From the NCBI GenBank assembly GCA_032153715.1, contig JALDYR010000001.1, positions 248,001 to 312,000 of the forward strand: a stretch of DNA of 64,000 nucleotides, written 5' to 3'. A program made the position numbers and the translations under genes. The notes beneath the pieces are model-generated. The model searched no databases. It saw only the letters and a program-made list of their open reading frames with translations, and was not told the DNA's origin. This DNA comes from SEAL01 sp032153715. GTDB taxonomy: Bacteria > Patescibacteriota > Saccharimonadia > Saccharimonadales > Saccharimonadaceae. Positions 35,415-44,023 of this stretch are shown here, one piece after another. The first letter of the stretch is position 1. Each line of letters opens with the position of its first letter.

Positions 35415-35485
35415 AATTACTTTGTTAATAATACCTAACAACAGGGTAACTCGTCAACTTTAAAGCTAGATGCCAGCAATAACTA

Positions 35486-36775
35486 TTATTGCTCTAAGAG
35501 AGTAAATTCAGCGTCGCCGATACGAATGATGCTATCGCCTACTGCACCCTTGCGCGACAGTTCGTGACTGATGCCCATCTTTTTCATAATGTCACGCAGG
35601 CGATTGACGTTTTCAAAGCCTTCAAAGTTTGTTCGACGACCAAATTTCTCGATCTTGTCGCCGCGAACAACGAATACGTTATCCTCTTCGTCTTTTTCGA
35701 CTGTCCACGCGTCAGCAATTTGCTTGTCACTGAGGCGAATGACAACTGCATCTTCATCCTCCGCATCATCGCCAATTTCTTTTTCAATAGAGCGGACATA
35801 CTGCACTTTCGTTCGCAGTGCGCGAAGTACTTCTTTTAGTCCGCGGTGCGCTGTCGAAGAAATCACAAAAATCTCTGCATCAGGAGCCGCCGCAGCAAGT
35901 GTTTCTTTTTGCATCTCGAGGATGTCGTCATCAAGCCCCTCAGCCTTTGTCAGTGCGATAACTTGCGGACGCGTAATTAATTCAGCGCTGTAGCTTTCCA
36001 GCTCGTTGCAAATCGTCTGATAATCTTTCACGATGTCACTACTATACGCATCGATCAAATGCAGCAAGACAGCCGTACGTTCAACGTGGCGCAAGAATGC
36101 GTCGCCGAGCCCTTTGCCTTCACTGGCACCCTCAATAAGTCCGGGGATATCAGCGATTAGCAGACTGCCGTCGTCAATATCGGCAACGCCAAGATTTGGC
36201 GATAGCGTTGTAAACGCATAGTCAGCAATTTCAGGGCGAGCGTTGCTCACTACAGAAAGGAATGTTGATTTGCCGGCATTTGGAAAGCCGACCAGCCCTA
36301 CGTCAGCCAGGAGCTTTAACTCAAGCTCTGCCTCGAATGTACCGCCCGGTTCACCCATTTCAGCAATACGAGGGGTTTGACGAACAGACGACTTAAAGTG
36401 AGCGTTACCAAAGCCGCCATCACCACCGACTGCCACAACTTCACGTTGGCCATCCTCGGTCAAATCGGCAATGACCACGCCATCACGGCGGACAATTGTA
36501 CCCATTGGAACCTTGACGATAAGGTCGTCACCAGATTTACCCTGGCGATTTGCTTTGCTACCGTTCTGGCCGTGCGTTGCTTTTAACTCTGGCTTGAAAC
36601 GGAAGTCGATCAACGTGTTAAGATTTTCGGTTGCCTCAAAGACGACGTTACCGCCTTTGCCGCCGTTACCACCGTCAGGACCGCCCTTGTCGACATAAAT
36701 TTCACGACGAAAACTAACGGCTCCGTTGCCGCCTTTGCCCGCTTGGATGAATACTTTAGCTGTATCGACAAACAT
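35486..36775 (-). CDS. obgE: GTPase Obg/CgtA
   Basis: Essential ribosome-associated GTPase. The Gly-rich Obg fold (GKGGNGAVSFRREIYVDKGG, GGNGGKGG) occupies residues 1-158. The G domain has P-loop GFPNAGKSTFL, DIPGLIEGASEGKGLG and a SALK-like SSTAH. The C-terminal OCT domain (residues about 350-429) is also present, so the protein is full length (429 aa). TATAAT (36786-36791) ends 10 nt before the ATG, suggesting a leaderless or near-leaderless mRNA. Confidence 0.97.
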   Translation of the reverse strand: MFVDTAKVFIQAGKGGNGAVSFRREIYVDKGGPDGGNGGKGGNVVFEATENLNTLIDFRFKPELKATHGQNGSKANRQGKSGDDLIVKVPMGTIVRRDGVVIADLTEDGQREVVAVGGDGGFGNAHFKSSVRQTPRIAEMGEPGGTFEAELELKLLADVGLVGFPNAGKSTFLSVVSNARPEIADYAFTTLSPNLGVADIDDGSLLIADIPGLIEGASEGKGLGDAFLRHVERTAVLLHLIDAYSSDIVKDYQTICNELESYSAELITRPQVIALTKAEGLDDDILEMQKETLAAAAPDAEIFVISSTAHRGLKEVLRALRTKVQYVRSIEKEIGDDAEDEDAVVIRLSDKQIADAWTVEKDEEDNVFVVRGDKIEKFGRRTNFEGFENVNRLRDIMKKMGISHELSRKGAVGDSIIRIGDAEFTLLEQ

Positions 36776-36792
36776 AACTCAAGCTATTATAA

Positions 36793-36826
36793 CAAATTTG
36801 CCTCTGTAATGACAGAGGCAAATTTG
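36793..36826 (-). terminator. Inverted repeat after the LysM-CHAP gene
   Basis: Perfect 15-bp stem (36793-36807 with 36812-36826), 4-nt loop. The T-run is weak on the minus strand (TTTGTTAT). It sits directly upstream of the obgE -10 box, so it separates the two transcripts. Confidence 0.65.
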
Positions 36827-36845
36827 ACATTTTCTAAATTCTATT

Positions 36846-38009
36846 TTAGTGAATGTAACTGTATGAGCGAGTCTGGCCAGCAGAGATAGTTCGTCCGGAT
36901 ACAATATTGAATCCGCCGCCACCACCAAGGTAGTTCATTTCGCTAATGCGGATGTCGCCATTTGGCATCACCTGCTCAACGATTGCAACGTGACCGTAGC
37001 CACCACCGTTCTGCATAACCGCACCAACTGCTGGAGAGTTATTAACTGTAAAGCCAGCTGCACGGGCGTACATTGCCCAAGTTGCCGCGTTACCCCAGAA
37101 GCTTCCGACTGGACGACCAAGCTGTGCGCGGCGCTCGAAAGCATACCAAGTACAGTTACCGAATGCATAGGCATTACCAGCAGAGGCGCTTGCGATGCTT
37201 GAATTAACACGGAATGCAGATGAGTTGTTTGCGCCGTATGAACCAAACGAGCTCGTCGTGCGCGGTGCCTGGTAACCTGGACGCTGATCTTCAGGGAGGA
37301 CACCAGCTGGGATCACAATCCGCTTACCGTTAGCAACACCTGAAATCTCTAGGTCATTAAATGAAACGATGCGCTCTTTATCAGCCTTGAAGGTCTGTGC
37401 GATCGTATCGGCCGTATCACCCGCCTTGACTGTATAGACAACGCCGTCAACCGGTGGAATAGTTAGGACTTTACCAGCTTCGATAGCGTCGGACGCGAGG
37501 TTGTTTGCCCAGCGAACAGTATCGGCAGAAACATTATGCGCCGCTGCAACCGACTGGACGGTATCGCCAGCCTTGGCTGTATATGACGTGATTTCACGGC
37601 TTGAAGCACTCGCTTGGATGATTTGTGGCTTGCTAATTGCAGTATCACTCGTCTGAGCAAGCTCGCTTTTCGCGGCAAGTGATACAGACAAGTTAGCAAC
37701 GTTAGCTGCTACGGACATATTAGTCTGTTCAGCGAGGTTTGCGGCAACGTCAGTTGCTACCAGCTCGTCAACAGATGGCTTATCAAGATTTACATTAGGA
37801 CTAACAGAAGAGTCGGCCTGAGTGACTGAGGCAACCTCCATAGCTTGGGGTTGTCGATAGCCAATCGCGACTATAGATACAATGAGGACAAAAATACCGG
37901 CATACGCTGCAAAAACTGGCAGCTTCAGAGTATGTTTTGTTTTTGGGTGTTTATCTCGTGCAAAGACTTGTTGTCTTAGCTGAGCATTTGATGCCTGAGC
38001 ATCGCCCAT
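36846..38009 (-). CDS. Secreted LysM-CHAP peptidoglycan hydrolase
   Basis: A 387-aa wall enzyme. A membrane segment at residues about 28-49 (signal or anchor) follows a basic start. Two LysM peptidoglycan-binding modules come next (ITSYTAKAGDTVQSVAAAHN and VVYTVKAGDTADTIAQTFK). A C-terminal CHAP amidase/endopeptidase has Cys in GNCTWYAFERRAQLG and His in GYGHVAIVEQV. Probably cleaves the wall during growth or division, or acts on a host or neighbour. It is preceded by a 263-nt leader with its own promoter. Confidence 0.93.
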   Translation of the reverse strand: MGDAQASNAQLRQQVFARDKHPKTKHTLKLPVFAAYAGIFVLIVSIVAIGYRQPQAMEVASVTQADSSVSPNVNLDKPSVDELVATDVAANLAEQTNMSVAANVANLSVSLAAKSELAQTSDTAISKPQIIQASASSREITSYTAKAGDTVQSVAAAHNVSADTVRWANNLASDAIEAGKVLTIPPVDGVVYTVKAGDTADTIAQTFKADKERIVSFNDLEISGVANGKRIVIPAGVLPEDQRPGYQAPRTTSSFGSYGANNSSAFRVNSSIASASAGNAYAFGNCTWYAFERRAQLGRPVGSFWGNAATWAMYARAAGFTVNNSPAVGAVMQNGGGYGHVAIVEQVMPNGDIRISEMNYLGGGGGFNIVSGRTISAGQTRSYSYIH

Positions 38010-38272
38010 GGTGTACTGATTACGAATTATCGTTCTCCTGCCGCCTGCATTACTACAAGGGCACTACCTTACTCTGTCTTTCTTCTCGCAATATAAGAAC
38101 GGGGTACGTTCGACCGATTTCAGTTAATTGATATTAGGTTTGAAAATGTTCATTTCGGTACCCGTGCGACATTTGTCGGTAGGCTCATTTGCGGTTCTTC
38201 TCCCCACTCGCATATACTTCAGGTCGCCACCAGGCGATGTCCGTATTAGTAGTCAAACTCACAAATGTGCTG
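38010..38272 (-). promoter_or_regulatory. Long structured 5' leader of the LysM-CHAP gene, candidate riboswitch
   Basis: About 263 nt of untranslated RNA without a supported gene. Visible pairings are TCGCC-TGGT-GGCGA (38224-38237), CGAC-AAAT-GTCG (38167-38178) and a longer-range GGGTAC/GTACCC (38158-38163 with 38102-38107). An AGGAG lies too far (about 25 nt) from the ATG to be a normal ribosome site. In other bacteria wall-hydrolase genes are often under c-di-AMP riboswitches, but I cannot match that consensus here. Confidence 0.5.
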
Positions 38273-38278
38273 TAATTT

Positions 38279-38307
38279 ATTTTACTAGCTATTGCCAAAA
38301 AAGTCAA
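38279..38307 (-). promoter_or_regulatory. Promoter of the LysM-CHAP gene
   Basis: On the minus strand: TTGACT (38307-38302), 17-bp spacer, TAAAAT (38284-38279). Predicted start near 38272. Confidence 0.8.
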
Positions 38308-38352
38308 TATATTTTTTAAAATGCCTTATTTGTCAAATCAGTATACTTTCTC

Positions 38353-39657
38353 TTAAGGAAGCATGCATTTTTCGTGACAGTACGCCTTGACGTTTGCTTC
38401 GTGCTCATCATTTGTGCGCCCAAAATACGTCTTGTCATCGTCACCACTCACAAAGTAGAGGTAATCACCAGTCGCCGGCTGAGCTGCTGCCTGTAGTGCG
38501 CCAATACCAGGTGAGGCAATTGGTCCCGGAGGCAAGCCTACATACTTACGTGTGTTATACGGCGAATCAAGCGTGTAGTCACGAGCGACCCCCATTTTGT
38601 CAGCAGCGTAGTGATAAGTCACGTCAGATCCCAGCATCATGCCTTTTTTGAGGCGCAGATAAAACACCTGTGCCACCTGCTTCATATCAGATTCACCCGA
38701 AACCTCACGCTGGATAATCGATGCGAGCGTCAACCCTTGATACAGGCTTAGCCCTTGTTTTTTATACGCTGCTACTAAGTTATTTTCGACAATTTGCGTC
38801 TGAAGCTCGTCAAAAGTACGCGTCAGAATGTCCTCGACCGTTGCCGATGACGCAAAGCGGTAGGTCTCGCCGTAAATATAACCCTCTAGATCAGCCGACG
38901 CCGGCTTACTGGCAAGCGCTGGGTGATCGTACGTCTTCTTGAGCGCTGCGTCGACTTCTTCAGCAGAATAGCCGGCAGCGATAATGCGCTTGCGATGGTT
39001 TGCGAGCGTGTCGCCTGGTAGGAAGGTAAGATTAAATTCATCAACCTTACCCGAGACAAGGTGATCGACAATTTGCTGCACTGACTCACTTGGCTGCAAA
39101 TTATAGGTACCCGCTTTTAGGCTCCCCTTTGTACCTGATAATTCTGTATAAATAAGGAACGCGGTGCGGCTGCGAATCAGCCCGGTCTCTTTAAGCTGGT
39201 CAGCGATCAAGCGAGGCGTACTGCCCTCTTCAACCACAATGCGTGTATGTGAAGCAGCTGCCGAACTTGCAGCCGGCTCGAGCTGTTTTTGATACCACGT
39301 AAATGCCCCGGCTGCAGCGGCAATAATCAATACCGCAAGCACACCAACACTAATGGCGAGAATCTTCCAAAGAGATTTCTTCTTTTTTACCTTTGGCAGA
39401 CTTTGTTCAGACACAGCACCCTCTTGTGTAGGTAAAGCCGGACCTGTGCCGGATGGCGTGACAGGAGCTCCCGCGCGTTGCGTAGCCAACTCTCCAAGGA
39501 GTTTATGCGGTGCTGGTGCCGGCAGCTCATGATCATAACGATACTCGGGCTGACGTGGCGGCTGCGGTCGTGGCCGCACAACACCATCAGTATTAACTGG
39601 CGGCAACGAAACACCGTCAACTGAACGCTTAGGGGGTTGAATGTCATCAGGCCGCAT
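38353..39657 (-). CDS. mltG: Endolytic murein transglycosylase MltG
   Basis: Membrane enzyme that cuts nascent glycan strands and sets their length. It has a proline-rich cytoplasmic N-terminus (residues 1-95), one membrane segment (about 97-118), and the YceG domain with its conserved region LASIIQREVSGESDM containing the catalytic Glu, then SDVTYHYAADK and GLPPGPIASPG. Length 434 aa; the N-terminal extension is longer than in E. coli. The ATG overlaps the end of ruvX by 11 bp, so the two are coupled. Confidence 0.95.
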   Translation of the reverse strand: MRPDDIQPPKRSVDGVSLPPVNTDGVVRPRPQPPRQPEYRYDHELPAPAPHKLLGELATQRAGAPVTPSGTGPALPTQEGAVSEQSLPKVKKKKSLWKILAISVGVLAVLIIAAAAGAFTWYQKQLEPAASSAAASHTRIVVEEGSTPRLIADQLKETGLIRSRTAFLIYTELSGTKGSLKAGTYNLQPSESVQQIVDHLVSGKVDEFNLTFLPGDTLANHRKRIIAAGYSAEEVDAALKKTYDHPALASKPASADLEGYIYGETYRFASSATVEDILTRTFDELQTQIVENNLVAAYKKQGLSLYQGLTLASIIQREVSGESDMKQVAQVFYLRLKKGMMLGSDVTYHYAADKMGVARDYTLDSPYNTRKYVGLPPGPIASPGIGALQAAAQPATGDYLYFVSGDDDKTYFGRTNDEHEANVKAYCHEKCMLP

Positions 39658-40060
39658 AGTGAATCTCCAGGTAATCTTGTAATATTATTGCCGCAGCACG
39701 TGCGTCGATATCAGCTTTTGTGTAAGGACGCTTGTGGGACTTTAGCTGATCTTCTGCCATGACACTCGTCAGGGACTCATCTTGAAAATCAATTGGCGCG
39801 ATATCCTTCAACTGCTCGGCAAACGCTTCAGCGTACATTGTCTGTGCTGTCGGCTCGCCCGATTGATTGCGCGGGTATCCGACGACAATTCGATCAGCAC
39901 CTTCACTTGCGACCAGCTTCTCGATGGCGTGAATTTCAGTTCCGTCAACATCAAGTGTCATAAGCGGCACGGCGATGCGAATACCCGTCTCTGCCGTGGC
40001 TACGCCAATTCGCTTTTCACCGACATCAAGGGCGATGAGTTTTTTAGCTGTCTGAGGCAT
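39647..40060 (-). CDS. ruvX: YqgF/RuvX family nuclease
   Basis: Putative Holliday-junction resolvase or pre-16S rRNA nuclease with an RNase H fold. The first strand carries ALDVGEKRIGVA, then VVGYPRNQSGEPT, DESLTSVMAEDQL and a C-terminal DARAAAIILQDYL with acidic residues. I start at the ATG at 40060 (MPQTAKKLIA), giving 137 aa as in E. coli. A longer frame would extend into the upstream gene. It overlaps that gene by 17 bp and mltG by 11 bp. Confidence 0.92.
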   Translation of the reverse strand: MPQTAKKLIALDVGEKRIGVATAETGIRIAVPLMTLDVDGTEIHAIEKLVASEGADRIVVGYPRNQSGEPTAQTMYAEAFAEQLKDIAPIDFQDESLTSVMAEDQLKSHKRPYTKADIDARAAAIILQDYLEIHYAA

Positions 40061-41684
40061 TCTGAAGTTTAAATTCGATCTTAATCTTTTTAACGTCATT
40101 CGGAACGGTGCGCACCCAGAACGGCCAGAACTTCGTATCCGCGTCACTGACACCTTCAATTTCTTTCAGCTGAGACTGCACTTCGCCGTAGCGCTTGCCC
40201 TTAACCTGTTCTTTAATTGCATTGTCGTCAATCTTTGGACCGACCTGTCCGGTTGCGTCGATATTTACTGACGAGGTCTCGCCCGTCTTCTTGAAGTTTG
40301 CGAGCTTGGCACTACTTGCCCCGTCGTCATATACTCGCTGCTCATTACCCGACACTAACTCTTTTTCAATAGCACTTCTTAGGAAGTTACTGAGTTCTGA
40401 TTTACTAATACCAGTCATCGTATAGGTTACGTCACTTATTAGTTTCGCTTTGCCTGTGGCTTCTTGGCCGACATCAGGAGAGGCCTTTGGTGATGCGTCA
40501 TCCGACACAAAGCTGTCATCGATGATGATAACGTCTTTTGCAAACTTTGCCTTTAAGCCATTCTTGATTTCGTCTTTATTCTGCTCGCTAAGTTGCTGTG
40601 TAGCCTTCTGGACATCAGCCGCAGTGACAATCTTGATTGTCTTTTGTGTGCCACCAGCCGTCGAACCGGTAAAACCTGCCTCAACCCCCGAAGGCGCACC
40701 AGAGACTGCACCAGACGCGGCATTGTATGATTCGCCCATCTCTGCTGCCGTCACACCAGTTGAGTCGCTATTGCCCGAGCCGATAGACAGTTGCACTGTG
40801 CGATCAGTGTAAAATACCTTTCCACTAGTCGAAGTCAAAGCAGTCCCTGCGGATATTGTAATACCCTGAAGCAGCGCTGTATAAGAATCCGTAGTAAACC
40901 GCACCGTCCCCTTTGCCTTTTCGCCAACGTCTTTAGTGCCGGTCGCATCAAACTCGATCGCATCAGTCTTTTTATCCTGCTGAGCAACCGACTTGATTGT
41001 TGCCGCTTCACTATCAGTAGCGAGCGCTGGGCCAAGTGCGACTTGCGTACGAACCTGCGATGGAGTCGTGCGAGCACTGACAATCACTGTCGCGCGTGGA
41101 GCAAACCAAATTGCCCAAATCAAGAAACCAATCAGTAAAACGCCGAGACCACCAAAAATAAATAGCCTTTTACGGAAGTCATTAAAACTTGGCACCTTGA
41201 TACCACTCTTGGTACGAGGCTTTGACGGCTTTGCCCCCGCTACTGGTGGCGTCGCTTTTGGCGTATCGTCGTCAATATTAATGCCAGAGATTAGACTGCC
41301 ACTGGCGGCAGCTGCACGCCCCGCAGCCGTTGTCCTTGCAAGATCACCAACTGGCAATTGTTCACCGTCAATCACGTCTTCGCCGTCATCAATTTCAAGC
41401 GCCGGAATCTCGGCGATCTCTGGCTTGCTTTGGAGGTTCTTGGCAACAGGAATTTTAGCAGAACTCGCGAGCGCCAGGAGTGCCGGATTATGCGCAATAA
41501 GCACCAAATGTTTATGCCCCTGTTCAGCCGTGCGCGCCAGTAGGCGCAAATTGACCGCACTCTGTAAAACGCCAATGCGCTTAGGTGGCACCAGTGCAAC
41601 AACTTTTTCTTTTGAACTCTTGACCTTACCGATTATCGCGGTAATGTCATCTTCAACATCGATGTAGATTACGTCTTTTTGCAT
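40044..41684 (-). CDS. Membrane protein with baseplate J-like extracellular region
   Basis: A 546-aa protein. Residues 1-85 form a cytoplasmic alpha/beta domain (IYIDVEDDITAIIGKVKSS, VALVPPKR). A linker is followed by one membrane segment (residues about 173-192, LFIFGGLGVLLIGFLIWAIW) and a long outer region. Within that, AGTALTSTSGKVFYTDRTVQ and AAEMGESYNA resemble the baseplate J/gp47 fold. Function unknown; the place between an FtsA-like ATPase and ruvX-mltG suggests envelope or division work. Confidence 0.75.
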   Translation of the reverse strand: MQKDVIYIDVEDDITAIIGKVKSSKEKVVALVPPKRIGVLQSAVNLRLLARTAEQGHKHLVLIAHNPALLALASSAKIPVAKNLQSKPEIAEIPALEIDDGEDVIDGEQLPVGDLARTTAAGRAAAASGSLISGINIDDDTPKATPPVAGAKPSKPRTKSGIKVPSFNDFRKRLFIFGGLGVLLIGFLIWAIWFAPRATVIVSARTTPSQVRTQVALGPALATDSEAATIKSVAQQDKKTDAIEFDATGTKDVGEKAKGTVRFTTDSYTALLQGITISAGTALTSTSGKVFYTDRTVQLSIGSGNSDSTGVTAAEMGESYNAASGAVSGAPSGVEAGFTGSTAGGTQKTIKIVTAADVQKATQQLSEQNKDEIKNGLKAKFAKDVIIIDDSFVSDDASPKASPDVGQEATGKAKLISDVTYTMTGISKSELSNFLRSAIEKELVSGNEQRVYDDGASSAKLANFKKTGETSSVNIDATGQVGPKIDDNAIKEQVKGKRYGEVQSQLKEIEGVSDADTKFWPFWVRTVPNDVKKIKIEFKLQNASDS

Positions 41685-41696
41685 CTGTTTATCTGG

Positions 41697-42962
41697 CTAA
41701 ATTCTCAAAAGTCGATTAAGTTTTTCTTTGATCGTATCGCTTTCGCTTGCTCCTACCATTGTATCATAGCCAACTCGGAGTAAGCCCATGGCAGTGATAA
41801 AGGTGTGATCCTTTACCGTACCAGTTCCATCCTCGATACCAATCACTTCTTCTGGATTAATATGGTGAATAGTAGGTCGCTTCGTAAACGGCAGATCCTT
41901 GTACCACTCGCGTGTCGATAGCGCCTCGACGAGCGGCTCAAGGCTTGATCCACCGCCACAGAGCAAAATACGATTTGGCAGATGATCAACAGAGTCAAAT
42001 TCGCTCAAGGCCAGTTCGACGCCCGACAGCCAAACGTCAAGTGTTTTTTCGATTGCCGCTGTCGCTTCTTTGCGTACGCTTGTTTTCATTTGTTCGTGAT
42101 TCAGATTCACTTTGAGCTTTTCAGCGTCCTTGTATGTCAGATCCATATCACTAGCGATAGTTCGGGTAAAGCTGCGGCCACCGATACCAAACATCTTTGT
42201 ACCTTCGACGCCACCATCATTGACGACGGCGATATCGGTCGTACCACCACCAACGTCAGCTAAAATAGCGGTGAAATTACTGCTTGAATCAGTACCAAGC
42301 ACAGAACGACTAACCGCAAATGGCTCTGCAGCTACCGCAACGAGCTCTAGCGCGAGCTCATCCGCCACACGCTCTAGTGCGCCGATATGCACCATAGGGG
42401 CGAATGCAGTATAAATCTGCACCGCAATGTCTTTACCTTGAAAACCAATAGGATTACTGACTTTGTAGCCATCAATATGAATACTGACGAGTGCACTATT
42501 CACTAACTTCACTTCCACTTCATCATTACCCGTCTCTAGGGCGATTTGTTTCTGTGCTTTGACCTGCGCTCGCTCCTGAACCTTCTCGATGATAAATTCC
42601 ATCTCAGCTACATCTAGTGGACGATCCGGTTGAGGGCGGCGGTAGCGGATTGTGTTTGTCACACCCTTAACTAATTCGCCGGCGATACCAATGACCGCAC
42701 GCTTAGCTTGTAGGCCGGCTTGATCCTCTGCCTCGGACAAGGCTTCTTCGCAGTTACGAACCACGCCAGAGATATCGGCAATCGCACCGCTATGCATGTC
42801 GCTCACATCCTGACGAGCGCGACCAACACCAACGATCGTTAACGAGTCGTCATTCACCTTAGCAATTAGCGCTTTGACGAACTCCGTTCCAATGTCGAGC
42901 CCAACAATGTAGTCATTTTCTACGTTATTTTTATGAGCTGCGCGTATTTTATCGAAAACCAT
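41697..42962 (-). CDS. ftsA: FtsA-like actin-fold ATPase
   Basis: Member of the FtsA/PilM family. Motifs: phosphate 1 VGLDIGTEFVKALIA near residue 20, the FtsA-type segment HSGAIADISGVV, phosphate 2 LADVGGGTTDIAVV near 220, and adenosine motif ILLCGGGSSLEPLVEAL. The C-terminus (SDTIKEKLNRLLRI) looks like an amphipathic membrane-targeting helix, which favours FtsA over PilM. FtsZ is not in the window, so a pilus role cannot be excluded. TATAAT (42973-42978) ends 10 nt before the ATG. Confidence 0.85.
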   Translation of the reverse strand: MVFDKIRAAHKNNVENDYIVGLDIGTEFVKALIAKVNDDSLTIVGVGRARQDVSDMHSGAIADISGVVRNCEEALSEAEDQAGLQAKRAVIGIAGELVKGVTNTIRYRRPQPDRPLDVAEMEFIIEKVQERAQVKAQKQIALETGNDEVEVKLVNSALVSIHIDGYKVSNPIGFQGKDIAVQIYTAFAPMVHIGALERVADELALELVAVAAEPFAVSRSVLGTDSSSNFTAILADVGGGTTDIAVVNDGGVEGTKMFGIGGRSFTRTIASDMDLTYKDAEKLKVNLNHEQMKTSVRKEATAAIEKTLDVWLSGVELALSEFDSVDHLPNRILLCGGGSSLEPLVEALSTREWYKDLPFTKRPTIHHINPEEVIGIEDGTGTVKDHTFITAMGLLRVGYDTMVGASESDTIKEKLNRLLRI

Positions 42963-43042
42963 AGTTGTTAGTATTATATACCAAAGGCGCTTATGGTCGC
43001 AAAATATTGTGTTATTTTATTAAATATTATATAGTATAATTC

Positions 43043-44023
43043 ATGATAAATGAGCACGATCCATTCTTTTCCAGCCGCAACACGCAGCCCGATCCAACCG
43101 AGAATCACGAACGACACAACAATGGACGTGTAGCGACCGAGCGCATTAAATTAGCGGGCGATATCACCGACGACACTGCCGAGCTGATTAGCGCGCTCAA
43201 CAATGAACAGCGCCCAACTGTCGCTGAACGTACTTTCATTTTCGATGAAGCGAAATTATCTACCGCTCGCCTGCCAGACGCTCTAGAACTCATGCGTCAA
43301 AATGGCTATACGCCCTGTGAAGCCATAGTCAATTACACATACCTCGCTGGCGCTCCGACAAGCAGTATCTCTGTAGAGTACTCATTCCGCGAAACAGACA
43401 ATGAAAACATTGGAGACATTACCATCCGGCTCACGAGTCACCCTGATCCATCACATGAGCCAACCTGTGAGATTATGCACCCAAACAAAACTGATGCCTT
43501 TATATCAAGCATCAGCTCTTCGGATATCCGCATCTCCATCGCAAGTCTCGTCCCCGACGAGTATGGCAGCAGCACCTTAACGACGCACAATGGTGCCTTT
43601 CATAACCCTGATGCCTATGAGAGCATCCTCGAAGGACTCCAAGAAGGAGCTTGCTCGGAGCTTGCGATGATACAATTCGCACTACCCGGCAATGGCGAAA
43701 ATGACAGCGACTACCTTGCCTATACCGCAGTTAACAGCATGCCTCAATCCGCAACCATCCACCGCTCTACACATACCGAAATCGGTATTTCGGATATCGG
43801 AAATCCGTACGCCATAGAATATGCAACAGAACTGCAGTTCGACTTTCAGGACGGCATAACAATGGAGTACTTTCAAACAATGCCCGGTGATTCACCGCAG
43901 CACACCCATAGCGAACAGATTAAAAACCCAAGTAACAAATTACTTAAAAGTACCCGTAACTACATTCGTGCTCACGTGCAGCGCATTGAAGCAGTGCGCA
44001 ATCCAGAGAGCGACCTAGACTAA
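43043..44023 (+). CDS. Hypothetical acidic protein
   Basis: A soluble 326-aa protein rich in Asp, Glu, Ser and Thr, without signal peptide or membrane segment. Middle regions alternate strands (SISVEYSFRETDNENIGDITI; ATELQFDFQDGITMEYFQTM) and the C-terminus is a basic helix. I recognise no family. The AT-rich upstream has overlapping TATTAT and TATAAT boxes within 15 nt of the ATG. Divergent from the FtsA-like gene. The last 9 bp overlap the convergent alaS. Confidence 0.65.
   Translation: MINEHDPFFSSRNTQPDPTENHERHNNGRVATERIKLAGDITDDTAELISALNNEQRPTVAERTFIFDEAKLSTARLPDALELMRQNGYTPCEAIVNYTYLAGAPTSSISVEYSFRETDNENIGDITIRLTSHPDPSHEPTCEIMHPNKTDAFISSISSSDIRISIASLVPDEYGSSTLTTHNGAFHNPDAYESILEGLQEGACSELAMIQFALPGNGENDSDYLAYTAVNSMPQSATIHRSTHTEIGISDIGNPYAIEYATELQFDFQDGITMEYFQTMPGDSPQHTHSEQIKNPSNKLLKSTRNYIRAHVQRIEAVRNPESDLD

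Noticed and set aside
38128..38319. 63-codon open frame on the + strand upstream of the LysM-CHAP gene
   Set aside because: It crosses the promoter and leader of the minus-strand gene, has no ribosome site, and its composition is random-like.
40044..41684. Phage tail or contractile injection system
   Set aside because: Only one baseplate J-like region fused to a membrane helix; no sheath, tube or spike genes.
41697..42962. PilM of the type IV pilus
   Set aside because: The HSGAIADI segment and the terminal amphipathic helix fit FtsA better, and no PilN/O/Q genes follow. Not fully excluded.
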